Part shown: piece by piece, positions 27,501-41,130 of the stretch
How the letters are laid out: the number at the start of each line of letters is the position of its first letter
Position numbering within the stretch: position 1 is the stretch's first letter
Assembly (NCBI GenBank): GCA_024305405.1
Contig: JAKNDB010000105.1
Coordinates: forward strand, 558,001-622,000
Length of the DNA: 64,000 bases
From: Dirofilaria immitis
Lineage: Eukaryota; Nematoda; Chromadorea; Rhabditida; Onchocercidae
Reading direction: 5' to 3'
The notes under the pieces: model-generated
Told to the model about the DNA's origin: nothing
The model's input: the letters and a program-made list of their open reading frames with translations, nothing else
The model's database searches: none
Made by a program: the position numbers and the translations under genes

Positions 27501-30500
27501 AAATTGGATAAGGACAAAGCACAGATACTGCGAGATTTGGAAGAATCAAACGCAAATGCAGATGCTGAGAGTAGGCAAAAGCAAGAGTACGAAAAACAGT
27601 CGAAACTGTTAGAAATGCAATTTTCGGAGCTTCAGTCAAAAGCCGATGAGCAGGTATGAAAGTTAAAATTTTTTAATAGTTTTTGACAAAAGAAAATACC
27701 TAAATTATGCTACTTATCAAGAATGAACACAATCAAGAAGAATGATGCACTAAAAAAATTCAGAATTCATACTATGCTGAGGAGAAAAAGTGTATTTCTC
27801 GAAAATATCATCAAAATGATCCGAAAATGGTCACTTTGAAAGTAATTGCAGTAAAGTATTGTCGAAAACATTTTGCAAAAAATATATATTTTATTTTCTC
27901 CTCTTTGCTACTTTTTCCAAAATGTTGCTCTTTTTTACAGTTATTATTATTCCATGAGATGTTCCATTTGGTGCAATTCTGAAATAAGAAACCAAGGAAA
28001 TTTTAGACTCGTCTAATTAACGATTTCACTGCTTTAAAGAACAGACTATCGAATGAGAATGGTGATCTTTCACGACAGTTAGAGGATCTCGAGAACCAGG
28101 TATTCTTCTGTAGCTTCTTAACATTCATCGTTCCACTTGAATTTAGCAAATCACTTTTAGTAGTGATTTAATCAGCTCTAAAAGCATGAACATTATTTTC
28201 AAATCTCCTTTTTTCTCCTAACAGAAAATTGACCAAATTTTCAATTACCACTTATAGATTAATGCACTTCATCGACTAAAAGGGCAGCTTTTGAGTCAAC
28301 TGGAAGAAGCAAAACGTGTAGCTGAAGAAGAAACAAGGTTATTTATATTTTTCCTTTAACTGAATTGTGAAAATCTCCAATTTCATTTATAAGTTAAATT
28401 TTATTCCTTTTCGAATATTTTTGATTTAATATTAAATATCACTACTAGAATTTAAATAATTCTTTAGAGAACGACAAAATCTAGCAGCACAAGTGAAAAA
28501 TTTGGAGCATCAAAATGATAATCTCCGTGTTCATGCTGATGAAGAATCTGAAGTTTGTGTACATCTTGTAATCTATATTTATTTTACAATTCTTAAATTA
28601 ATGTAATAATTTTAGCTTTCTGTCTTTACCCGCCTCACAGCCTTTACTTATTTTTTTATAGAGCAAAGCTGAGTGCTTACGTCAAATGAGTAAACTCAAC
28701 GCTGAAATTCAACAATGGAAAGCACGATTTGAAGGTGAAGGTCTGGCAAAGATGGAAGAAATTGAAGAAGCTAAGTAAAGTTTTAAAATTGCAGATGGAA
28801 TGAGATAAATTTTTATTCCGAAATCTTAATAATTTTTTTAACTGAATTATGGATCAGTTCACTTGATATTTCTAAATTTGAAATTCAGACGCAAGCTTAT
28901 GGAAAAAGTGCAGGATCTTACGGATGTGAATGAGGCGGCAAATGCGAAGATTATGTCTCTGGAAAAGACTAGGCATAAACTAATGGGTGATTTGGATGAT
29001 GCCCAGGTAATATTTGGGCCATTTTGGTAATTTTGGTAAGTTCTTAATGCAAGGCCAATTTATATAAAATAAGAACTTCTCTTATTTGGCTGGTTCTACC
29101 ATCCGCAAGAAGTTTATTCTATGTATGATGGTGTGAGCTGCAGTCAGAATAGAGTTTCAAGAAAGACTTAACAGTACTAACTGCAACTTAGCAATATCTT
29201 ACTTTCTAAAAACTACGAATAATGAGTAAGAAACATAGAAATCTTCGAAAACTTGTTGTTTCGTAAAATAATATAAAATTCAGGTTGATGTTGAACGTGC
29301 AGCAAATTATGCTGGAGCTTTAGAGAAAAAGCAAAAAGCATTTGATCGTATAATAGAAGAATGGAAGAAGAAATGTGACGATTTGGCAGCTGAACTTGAG
29401 GGTGCGCAGCGTGACAATCGTAATCTCTCCACGGAATTATTCAAATCCAAGAGTGCACAAGATGAATTGCTTGAAGTGACTTTATTTCTTAGTTTATACC
29501 TTAAAAATATTTAATATAACAAAAATACATAGTAACTGCACTGTTGCATTCAGTGAAAGTGCAAATAAATGGAATGAAATGGAAATTCAAAATATCTAAA
29601 TTAATTCGAGTCTGAAAATTTTGCAGCAGGTAGAAAGTCTACGCCGTGAAAACAAATCGTTATCATTAGAAGTCAAGGATTTAACTGATCAACTTACCGA
29701 AGGTGGACGATCAGTACATGAACTGCAGAAAATGATGCGTCGTCTCGAAGCTGAAAAGGACGAATTGCAAAAAGCTCTGGATGATGCTGAATCTGCTTTG
29801 GAAGCTGAAGAAGCCAAAGTCCTGCGAGCACAGGTAACTTCTAATAGAGAGGAAAATCATTTGACTTTAAGAGAAAATACAGCAGTTTCAAGGAATTTGA
29901 AAAACTAGTTAGTTTCTTAAAAATCGGATCTTAAAAATTTAAGAGTAGGATTTTTGAAAAAAGAACCTAAAATTGATGTTTATATACAAAGAATTTATTT
30001 ATTTGTAGGTCGAAGTATCACAAGTACGCGCTGAAATCGAGAAAAGAATCCAAGAGAAAGAAGAGGAATTCGAGAATACTCGTAAAATCATCAGTGGGCC
30101 CTTGAGAGTATGCAAGCAACTCTCGAAGCCGAAATGAAAACTAAACAGGAAGCGTTGCGCATTAAAAAGAAACTTGAGCAAGATATCAATGTCAGTTACT
30201 TTTTGTTATTTGTATACAAAAAAATCATAGTATTTGGAATACATTTATAAAGTGCTGGAAGGCTGGATAGCATTTGATTAAACGGATGATAGGCTATAAA
30301 TTATTAACATCTATTTAAATATTCCGAATTTAATATAATACCTTTTTTCAGGAACTTGAAGTAGCTCTTGATCATGCTAACAAAGCGAATGCAGATGCAC
30401 AAAAACAATAAAACGCTATCAGGAACAGATCCGAGAATTACAGATGCAGGTTGAAGATGAGCAAAGACAAAAGATGATCTTGCGTAAGTGTAGTTTTATT

Positions 30501-32141
30501 TTTGTCTCTAAATTTATAACTACTTATGATTAACCACAGAGCTGAAATCATAAGTCAAAAAGTGGTAAAGGTTGTTCTCTTTTTCTACATTAATTTTGTT
30601 TTCAGAGAACAATTATCTAATATACAAAAGAGGGCAGCAATTTTGCAAGCTGAAAAAGATGAACTTGCTAATCAAGCTGAAATGGTAGGTAAAATCATTC
30701 GTTCAAAAAAGAAATAAAGATTAAGGAGGTAAATATTCTCTGACGTCATTCAAATGTTTTCTTTAATATAGATTTTATTCCGTTTAAGGCTGAACGTGCT
30801 CGTCGCTCTGCTGAACAAGATGTTATTGAACTGCGTGAAACAGTGAATGATTTGACGAATCAGGTTAATGCAATTAATAATACGAGGAGGAAGTTGGAAT
30901 CCGAGTTACAGACAGTCCATGTAAGTTGCATGCGTTAATTTCTTTTTATAATTTTGATTTCGTATTAAAAATGAAAAATCTGTTGAACATAATTTAAGGG
31001 ATTATAAATTTTGATTTTTTTGAATACAGCAAAAAATTTTTTGAAAATATTCGTTCTTAAAAAGAAACACAATTTCTAATCTTTTATGTGAATTTCAGGT
31101 AGAATTAGATGACTTAACTTCACAGCTTAAGAATACTGACGAAATGCTAAAGCAAGCATCGGCAGATGCGGCACGACTTGCAGAGGAACTGCGCCAAGAA
31201 CAGGAACATTCGATGCATATAGAAAGAATGCGTCGCGCACTCGAAGTGCAAATTAAAGAGATGCAGGTTACATTTTAGAGATGCAAGTTACGAAGCGAGA
31301 AACAAAGTTTTGAGTTAAATTCATTTTCATTTTTTTAAACTATTTTTAGGCGCGTTTGGATGATGCGGAACAAGCAGCACTGCGTAGTGGACAAAAGATA
31401 ATTGCCAAATTGGAAATGCGGATTCGGGAATTGGAACAGGAATTAGATGCTGAACAAAGACGGACTTCAGATTATGAGAAGGAACTAAAAAAGGAGACAG
31501 ACGTATCAAAGAGTTGCAATTCCAGGTAGATTTAGATTGCAAGATTAAGAAACAGAATTTAAATTTCTCTTTGCAAACTATTATTTGGATGTTGTAGTGC
31601 GAAGAAGACAGAAAGAATAGTGATCGATTAACGGAACTTGTGGATAAATTGCAAGGCAAAATAAAAGTCTACAAGCGACAGGTTGAAGAAGCAGTAAGCT
31701 AAAATTTTTCTCTTTTCTGCATATGTAGGATTCAAAATTTTAATTTTAAAAATTTTTTTAAATAACTGAAAAAGACGAACAGAATTTTGAATGAATATTA
31801 GACTCAGAAACTTATTAATAATGATCAGAAAAGAAACTTCTAAGATCAGAAATTTGAACTAATCAAATTAGGCACAAAACTGGAATCGTCCATTTATATA
31901 TTTTGTATTTTGGTATTCTTGAATTCTTGGTTCGCTGCAGGAAGAAGTAGCTGCAATTAATCTAGGCAAATATCGACAATTGCAAACACAGCTTGATGAT
32001 GCCAATGAACGTGCTGACATAGCAGAAAATTCCCTGGCAAAACTTCGTTCAAAAAATCGAGCCTCAACGATTGCTCCACTAGCTGTTAGTGCTAGTGCTG
32101 GCTTTATACGAATGCCATCTCAATTAGATTTGGCAGAATGA
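18547..32141 (+). CDS. Sarcomeric (muscle) myosin II heavy chain
   Basis: The thick-filament motor, closest to the nematode UNC-54/MYO-1/2/3 group; which paralogue is not decidable here. Thirty-nine exons fit in phase from ATG 18547 to TGA 32139-32141 and give about 1,960 residues, normal for the family. Examples are exon 1 at 18547-18682, exon 2 at 18776-18986, exon 16 at 23576-23962, exon 24 at 27393-27653 and exon 39 at 31941-32141. Motor motifs are intact: P-loop GESGAGKT (about residue 180), switch I NNNSSRFG (about 240), switch II DIAGFE (about 461-466), the actin-binding stretch [14 protein letters not shown], and the reactive-thiol helix [14 protein letters not shown]. An IQ neck follows near 790-850, then an uninterrupted heptad coiled coil and a short Ser/Ala-rich tailpiece. 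Ten single-base deficits break the frame: 18856-18860, 21224-21227, 21420-21424, 25474-25483, 25615-25619, 27116-27117, 30084-30087, 30401-30405, 30469-30472 and 31493-31494. All occur at highly conserved residues, so sequence error is more likely than a pseudogene. Confidence 0.96.
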
Positions 32142-32470
32142 AATACAGAATAGTTGTAGCTTTGAAGTTTTATGTACAAGCTCGAAAGCTACAGTTTGCG
32201 CATTTTTTACCGCTTTAAATTTTTTTCAAATTGTGCATAATATTTATATTTTCAATTTCAAAGATATTTATCCATTTATTTGACAGTTATCGCTTGTATA
32301 ATTATCATTGGGTTATGCAATTGTCGTTAAATTATGGCAATTATTATTTAATTATTATTGGGTATCGATTAATTGAAATTTTTTCCTTTCGTTTGCAATC
32401 AACGTTTTTTAATGAGTTTCGAATATTCAAATGAATTTCATAAATTAATTGTTACACGTTTTTAACTCTT

Positions 32471-32476
32471 AATAAA
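32471..32476 (+). terminator. Candidate myosin polyadenylation signal
   Basis: AATAAA lies 330 nt after the myosin stop codon. The downstream sequence is AT-rich. Other AATAAA-like hexamers exist nearby, so the site used is uncertain. Confidence 0.35.
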
Positions 32477-35400
32477 TCGTAAAATAATTTACGAAAAAAC
32501 CTTATACTGTATCACATATATTACCTGCTTCAATGGGGTGCTATTTTGTACAAAGAATTTCAATTGACCTATAATTATTTTTCCCAAAATCATTTGTTAA
32601 TTAAATCCATGCACTGGCCGTCATTGCTCTTCAAATCATAAAGTTTTTAGATTCCAAAAATTGCAAAGACTTATTTTGCCTTGAGAATGCCGTCATATTT
32701 TCCTTGTTCTACTATTAATTCAATGCCCATTTTGATAATTCGGAACATTTGGGACTCAGTTTTTAGATTATCAGCTTAAATTGAAGATTTCTTCAATCCG
32801 CAATTGGACATCAGAGTTATTGCGATCATGCTTCTTATTCTCCCTTCATTATTTACAGTTATGTTTCGCTCATCTAATATGTCTTATCTTTCACTTATTA
32901 TCACACTTCATTCGATTTATAAATGGTGCATATTACATCTTTTGACCGCAACATAATGTTTTTATAGCAGTATATATATATAGGTTTTATTGTAATGAAA
33001 CTAAAACTAGACGACCATGCATTTTTTTAACTTCTTTCAATTAAAATTTTTTTCTAATTTGTTTTTTTCGTTTTTTGGGAAGATTATGTACATGCTACGA
33101 TAAAAATGTAAGTTTAATCCGAGAAAAAGTCGAATGACAACATTTATTTTAATGATGCCAATGCAGCACTTTAGATACGGTTTAATTGAAATTTGCAACA
33201 CTTATCACTATTCTCTTGGTTCTGCAATAACATGTAATTTGATATATGACGCATAGTCCATCATTATAATTAACCAATTCACTAGAACTCACTGACCTAT
33301 CTTTATTTTATCTCTTGCAATAATTAATAACTGAAGCGGCAAAATCTGGGATTAATTATATTTTAAGATCATAAATGTTGCGCAATCTTTAATAATTATT
33401 ATCTTTTATCAAAAGAAAATATCATTGATGGCTATTGAAAGATTACAGAATGATGTAAAATGATTGTTACGATACAAAATGATTGCATGTCTTGATAAGT
33501 TTCTAATTTATTTCATGCAAAAGTAACTGAGATGAAATAATGGAATTTTCTCGCATAACACGAATTTAGAATTGATATTTTGATAATTGGACGTTCGATT
33601 TCTTTGGAACAAATGCACAAATTATTAAGTTTTATGAAATATTTTATCTTACCTCTTTTTATTTCAAGGAAGAGATTTTACCTCCAACTTTCAAACTGGA
33701 ATTTCAGGAATAACATATAACCATAGCTCCTCAAAAAAAAAAGCGAATTTCAATTTAGGTATTTTAAGCCATGTGAAATTTCGTTTTGAAATGAATCAAC
33801 AAATTATCAAAAGAAATATGCAAGGAATACTGAATATAAAGTTGAGAAACATAATTTAGATTCATTAACTGTTGAAATGTGATGTTTTTAGCAAATGAAT
33901 AATAATGGAAATAAATAGATAACGAAGTTTTTGAATCAATAATTATTAGTCATCCGAATGAATTAAAAGAATCATTTTAAGAAAGAATGATTCAAACATT
34001 TGAATAAAATTGAAAATTTCTGAAAATTCGGTAAGAAAATTCATAACTTGAAAAGTTTCAGAAAAAAATCAGTCGGTATTGGGTCAAAGTAGCGCCTTGA
34101 ATTTTATAGCGTCATTGTTGGTTCAGTTAATACTTCCACTGCTGTACATCTTGGTGGTAGTAGCAAATATTCAAATGAGAACTAAAGTGGAGAAAGTTCC
34201 ACTTGAATAGCAGTTGAATATTTGTCAATCGATCCGAAGATATTGGCTAATACCATTTAATAAAATAGAGGATGGAGGTCTCTTTGTTTGTAAAAATAGG
34301 AAAAGACAAATTAGCAAAAAAAATGACCTCACTAAAGTCACTCGCTTGTCTTATTGGGAAAAAAAGGAATTATTTTAATTCCTTTGCTATTATAACCTTT
34401 TTCTCTTTTCCTCAGAGTGGGAGGAGGAAATCTTCTATATTTGTTAATTGGAGGTTGCTGACTAAAGATTAGTTGTTTTTGGCTATTGTAACTAGGTCAA
34501 CAATAGGTATATTCAAAAGCTAAATTCAGTGAAAAGATTAAAAAAATTTCAATCGCGTTATTTTGTAAAAAATCTTATTATTAAATTTTAGTGATTTTGA
34601 AGAACTATCTAAATCCTATTGTATTTTCAGTATTCATAATTATTAAATTTATTAATGACTTTTGGAATGTTTTAAATTCATAAGCTATAATAGAGCTTCC
34701 AAAATAGATGTATTGAAATCTTTTAATGAATAAATAAAATTATGCAAGAAAATTTATAATATTTCTTAATCAGAAATATAAAATTTACTTATAAAAGTTT
34801 ATAAATAAGTTATGTCATCTTACTTTTTTGACAACGTGGACTTCTAACTACATTCTATTTATACTTAATAATTTTGTCAACTGGACTGGAAAAGATGTCT
34901 GGAACCGTATGCTTCTGGAAATTTCACTAAAACGATAATTAAATGTACCTCAGTACAATAACTATAATCATTATTTAGTTTTATTATTTTACTTAATTGA
35001 AGATATAGTTTGTTTGTTCCTTCGAAAAGATTAACTTATTTCATTGTTTTAATTAATTTCTTTAAGGATTCTAATTTATAGCTCTTTCTTTTTTGTCAGT
35101 TATGCCTATTATAGAATAGAATAATTAATTAAAAAACTTAATGATATATGGAATACGATAAATGATAAAAATAATGATGTAGCAAAAATGCGGTGATTTA
35201 TCAACACAGCATAGTGAAGAAAATGACAATACAAAAGACATATATAACAAATGGCAATAAAAAATTGAGGTAGCATTCAAAAATCATATTAATTCGTTTT
35301 TTGTAAAATTTTTGCAAAAATGATAGATTGTTCGAATATCATATCATTGTTGGTGGCGGCCATTTATGTGTCTAAACTATATAGAAAAATATAGTCATTC

Positions 35401-36214
35401 TTTTTCAAGCAATATTGCTCTATTGAGATTTTATTTTAATTTTCAACATTCCCATAATTATAAATTATATAAATATCACAAGCACCATGATCACGGCTTT
35501 TAATAAATTTTTAATTTCAATGGATGGTTGTACTTTAAGCGCTCTTAGTTTAATAGTTATTGTATCTGTACTATATCATCGTGATGCCAAGGGCATACAC
35601 TCACAATCTTTCTAATGGCCCTTTCGTATACAATTTTCAACTTAATCGGTTTGAGTGGTAAAGTTTTTTTGGATTAAAATTTGATTTTATCAATGAAAAC
35701 TTAGTTTTTTTGAGTTCAATGAATAGATACTTATAGAAAAAGAACACTATATATTCAATTATAAAGAATTTATAGATTGACTTTTTCTGATAAGTCAATT
35801 TGTAAGAGTAAAGTCATGACTAATTTAGTGCATTCTTTATCTGGAGTAAGATGCACGCTTCTTTCAAAAATGAAGCTTTATCGAGCATGAAAGATCAATA
35901 AGATTATTGATTATTTTTTAAATATTTAATTATTTGCAGAAGCTTTATTGATCGCAAATATTCTGTACAAGTAGGGTTAAATGAATTAATGTTTGGATTG
36001 ATTCATAGAATAAATAGCAATATTAATATTATTATTTTTCTTCATTTCAGAAGCAATATCTTTCTTGCAAAGGATAGATACTACCGCATATACTAATCAA
36101 CTATACGGTAATCATTTACTTCATGAATTCTGATGCCGAAGTTTGACTAAGAAGTTTTATTGTAATAGTTGGCAAAAATTCCAGTTTGAGCAATAAATCA
36201 AGCTTTTTATCTTA

Positions 36215-36330
36215 TTGTAGCTACAAACATTAGCAGATCAGAAACTACAGCAAATCAGAATTTCTATTTCATTACTGCTGTAAATACCAGCAAATCAGAA
36301 GCTGTTACAGAAACTGTTGCAACTACCAGT
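36215..36330 (+). repeat. Degenerate repeat of an AGCAAATCAGAA-like unit
   Basis: Several imperfect copies of a unit resembling CAGCAAATCAGAA, alternating with CTACAAAC/CTGTTGCAAC variants, span about 115 bp. No coding potential is evident. Confidence 0.45.
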
Positions 36331-39300
36331 ACGGTTTTTCAATTTTAATGAAAATTTAATATAGATTATTCATCATAACCATGAAACTCAGAAATGATAA
36401 AACACACAAGGCGCAATCCTCAAAAAATAAAATGAAATAAATCAGTGTCAGCATATTTGAGTTATGCATTTATAATTGCGATGCAAACATTATCTTCAAA
36501 TCATTTATTTATAGTTTCCAAATTATATTCCTGTTTTTATTTTATCATTTAGTTCAGAAAGCATTGTATCTCGTCAAAAAACTATAACTTCTAAATCAAG
36601 GCTGACTTTATTAACATTCACTGCTGGTACTTCTTTTTCTATTTCTCATTATCAAAGAATTAAGTTCAATTCCAGTTCATCCAGCATTTCTATTTGAGCA
36701 CACTTAGAAAACCATTAATTATGCTCAGTTTGTAAAAATATTAAAAATTGAATGTTTTTGAAAATATTTGTTTGCATTATATCCTTAGTATCAATCGGAA
36801 CACAAATTTTCATAGTTGTTTTTATCGCCTTTAATTTATTAATAGTATGAACAATGTAATATAATCAGCAAAATGGTATGTATTACTCATCTTCTACTTT
36901 CCGCAAAAGTGTTCATCTAGCCTTTTATACAATAATTTAGATTTATCGTTTAGGGAGGAATCGATCTGCTTATGTTACGAATTTTTCACTTCCAAATGCT
37001 CAAGTGAAAAACTAGCCATGAAACAACAAACGCGAAGAGATGGTCAGTTATTCTGCTATCTCCTTATTTCACAAATTTTTACCTTAAACGAAGCTTTTAC
37101 ATAGTTATCCGCTCTTCAATTTCGAATTATGATAACTTTATAATTTAAGGAACTCGTGTAATACAACAGAAGGTTATTGTCGGAAAATTTTTGACAATTA
37201 ATTTCATACTGTTTTAATCTATCGCCCTCAAAGATATTCTCCTCTTTCTTTCACGATAATGATCGTAAAATTCGCCAAAGTTAATCATTTAATTGTATTT
37301 TTTCAGGAGATATGTTTCTGTATCTATTTACAGTCATTTCCGTTACCAGTGGCTTTATTAGTATGACAATATTCTCGCTTCTATATTTTAATTTTATTTT
37401 ACCGCCACAATCAGAAATGTCATAAGTTAAATAGTATCACGTTGGTTATACGGAAAGTTATTAACATTTTGATTAGGTGAACTGAAATTTTTTACATAAT
37501 TTAAATATTCATAAATGTAGTATTTAACTGAGTGAATTTATTTCGTAAAATAATTTGATGTTTTGGACAACGTTTTTATATATTCTAAATATCACATATA
37601 TTCCAGAAATTATCACATAAAATTGAATATTTAAGCATGAAGCGAGATATGTCGAAATAAGTATGTCATCTCATAGGAAAGTAAAAACAGAATTCTTTAC
37701 TAAGTTTTTTATATGAATTTTCTTTCTGTCTTAGAAAAGAAAATTGTAATTCTTTCATTTTCACCTTTTTGAAATTTCGCAAATAAATAAAATCATTGCC
37801 GTTCTTATAGTTTAGAAAAATCACTATGGATTTGAAAATATCTTGCGATTATTTAAATTAAAGATGATTTTGATGCATAATAAATTTTACACTGAAGTGT
37901 TGACATAATAAACTCAATACTCGAGAATTATTTTTATTAACTGAAATGTTTTCAAAATGATTTATTCTACCATTTCAATTCCTTAGAACTTTATAATTTT
38001 CGTTGGTATGAGAAACTTTTTACTCTCTTGTGATTTTGGAATTGAAACTAAAGGGATTGAAGTTGAATTAAAATCATTAATGGAATTATGATAAAATATT
38101 TATTTCATAAATTGATATCATTAATCAAATGGAAAATGCTATTATATGTGTTATGCTTCAAATTGTAATTAATAGAAAATGTTGAGATTCAGTTAATCTT
38201 AAGCGAAATTTTGAAATCGATTTTGACATATAAAAACAAAATGATTCGATACAACGAAATGTTTTGGATGCTGATTGCTTATCATGGCTTCGTATTTTTT
38301 GAAATAATAATGTGCGTTTCAGGAAATTGCTAAATTTAAATTTGTCACAAACAATGCTCTGTATTTTAAATTAGTATTGTGAAACAAACATACAAAACAC
38401 TGTAAAATAGGAAAAAATTAAATTATAAAAAAACCCAATTTCAAAATTTCTCTCTGTAAAACGTCTGAATATTTTCTACAGTGAAATCAAATCAATCAAT
38501 GTTAGAAAAAAGATATATGTGAAACGAAATAAACCGCAGAAGGTTAATTAACAAATAAAATTAATAACAGTAGAAATAGGATGCATTGATAAATGATACA
38601 AAAAAGTATGCACGAGATTACATACAAAAACGAGAATTTTTAGTAAGGTTTAGCGATTAGCATTTAGCATAATTTTGTAGCAAAAGATATCATATATACC
38701 ACATTTTAATTCAAAAGCACATCGTTTTATAGAAATTTTTTTGAATTTACGCCGTCTATTATCTCAAGAAACTGAACCTATTTCATATTTTCGGTATTTC
38801 GCAATGAATCCTCAAAAATCTTCAAAATATTAGATAAGATCAGTTCATTCAGCGTGATAGTGAAAAAGGAGAATTTTGAAACATTGTTTAAGCGAGCAGA
38901 ATCAAAGTAGAATCGAAATGCGATTTACTATTTGACAGATGTTTCGATTTCAGCAATCACATTTTATGTCAATTAGCATACTTCTCTCAATTTTATTCAG
39001 CTACTTCATTTAATCCATTTCAATTCAATTTTTTTTATTCAAACTAATTTCGTGATGAACGCTTTATAAAAAAATTTTGAAGCTGAAGTACCGCCATCAA
39101 AGCCTTCCAACAAAAAATGCTTATTTCAGTCGTTGTCATTGCGTCCGATAATATGCAATTTAAAATTGCTGTTTTTTTGAATATTATTTTGCGCAACTTT
39201 TTAAATTTATTATTATCCATCCTGTTCAATTTTATTGCCATGTGATCGATTTACTCATCATTATTCATCATGTAGTATTGAAGTAAGAAAATAAAATTTA

Positions 39301-40493
39301 TATACCTTAAAACAAATGAAAAATTTGTCTCATTTCGAGAAGGCTCACAGAGAAAAAATGAAGCATCTTTAAATGGAAAAAGAAAGAGTCAAAATTTTAA
39401 ACAGATCAATGAATCAACCGATTTAAGAAAATCAATAATATTTTACTAAGAAATGAATTAATCCTTCATTTGTTCACAAATAATCTTACGAATACCATAA
39501 TTTTTTTGCTTAATTTGCAAATTTGAATCACTTCTAGTTCTTAATCATTCTTTCGATTTAATCTATAGACCATAATATTCCTTAAAAAAATCAAATGATG
39601 CACCGATTTAAACAATCAAAGATCGGGTTTATTAATTTCTCAGGAAAGGTAAAATATTTTTCTGAAGTTGCAGTGCACTTCTGATCCCGAGAGCCTTTGG
39701 ATTCGAAAGAGAGTTTTTACTAATTGATGTATGATCGCTTACCACTAAAGTCAATGCTGCAATCTGAATCTTTTACTGAGTCTTTCAAGTAGGATTTAAA
39801 GGAAACAGATGGATACAAACATGTAACCGTAATAAATAGAAGCTATAAGATTATATGTTTTATTTTTGCATTATTTTTAAATCTTTTATAAAGATATATC
39901 TGCTTGAGTTCAGTTATTTCATTTTGTGGAGCAATCATTTTCATGTTCTCGTGCTATATCAACTTTCTGGAACAGAAATTTTGCTGGAAGGTTTAAGAAA
40001 AAAAAGAGAACATAAAAAATTAAAAGAAGTTATTGAAATTTCTTAATCCAGAATCAAATTTTTCTTGTTTAAACTGAAGTCAATAAAAAAAAGCTCTTTT
40101 AATCTTGTCTTGCAAATATTACCTATGTTTTAACTTTAACTTTATCACTTAATAGCTATAATGAAAAACAACAGTATTCAATGCAAAATCAGTGTATATT
40201 AATTTAATTGCGTCATAAGGCTTTAGTTTTAAAAGAGTAATTTCTTACATATTAAAATCAGTTTTACGAAGCCATGACTATGAAGGTTTCAATAACAAAT
40301 TGAATTAATAATTTGTACTTGAGATTTACTGAGCACAGACAAGCAAGACTTTTTCTCAATATCTTATTGGGAAATTCTCGATATGTACTTAGGTAACAGA
40401 TAACAACTGCTAATGCATTTATCAATAATGCTTTACTTTTCCAGGATATTTTTTATTCAAGTTAGAAATAGTATCAAATTAAAAGAGTTTAGA

Positions 40494-40556
40494 TCAATTT
40501 TACATAAATCTGCGTCATATATTTTTGTAGTTTATATTGAAGATTATTGAGAAAAA
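40494..40556 (+). repeat. 61-bp direct repeat, copy 1
   Basis: It begins CAATTTTACATAAATCTGCG and ends in TTGAGAAAA. Copy 2 at 41070-41130 differs at about four positions. Copy 1 is flanked on both sides by a shorter repeated unit, ATCAAATTAAAAGAGTTTAG and a close variant after it, which suggests local duplication. Confidence 0.7.
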
Positions 40557-41069
40557 GAGTCAAATTAAAAGAATTTAGATGCAATTAATGTATGATATTA
40601 TGCAACAGAAAGAACGATCAAAATGTTTTTCTATCAAAAATTGTTCAGGATGGGCATGAACATCGTGATCTCTACTGGTAAATAAGATACAACTAGGAGA
40701 TAGTAGAACTTAACTCGATATTTCAATATGTTGCGATCGTGCACTGCGATATACTGTAATTGTAATCAGACGATTTGATTAATATGTAATTATATATATA
40801 AAAATTAAAGATATTCTTCTGAGAGTTTATATATCGAAAAGGCAAACATTAATTTTCTGAAACTATGAGGTAATTCAAACAAAATTTTGCTTCAATTTAT
40901 TAGATTTCAATTACTTAATAAATATTAAAATTCAAGAAAAAATTTTTAAACGGAAATTTTAGCTAAATATTTTCTATATTCAAATGATTTGTGTGAAAAT
41001 TTGCATCATACAAAATATGAATTTATAAATTATCTTATTGATATTTTCGATTTCTTATTTCTTCAACCT

Positions 41070-41130
41070 CAATTTTACATAAACTTGCGTCATATATTTT
41101 CGTAGTTTATATTGAAGATTGTTGAGAAAA
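41070..41130 (+). repeat. 61-bp direct repeat, copy 2
   Basis: Second copy of the 40494-40556 unit, about 575 bp downstream in the same orientation, roughly 93% identical by eye. Confidence 0.7.

Noticed and set aside
18547..32141. Interpretation of the myosin locus as a pseudogene because of ten frame breaks
   Set aside because: All catalytic and structural motifs are intact, all splice phases close after single-base restoration, and the same kind of deficit affects other genes in the window.
34272..34472. 66-codon plus-strand open frame in the desert
   Set aside because: No acceptor in phase, no conserved pattern, and composition typical of noncoding DNA here.
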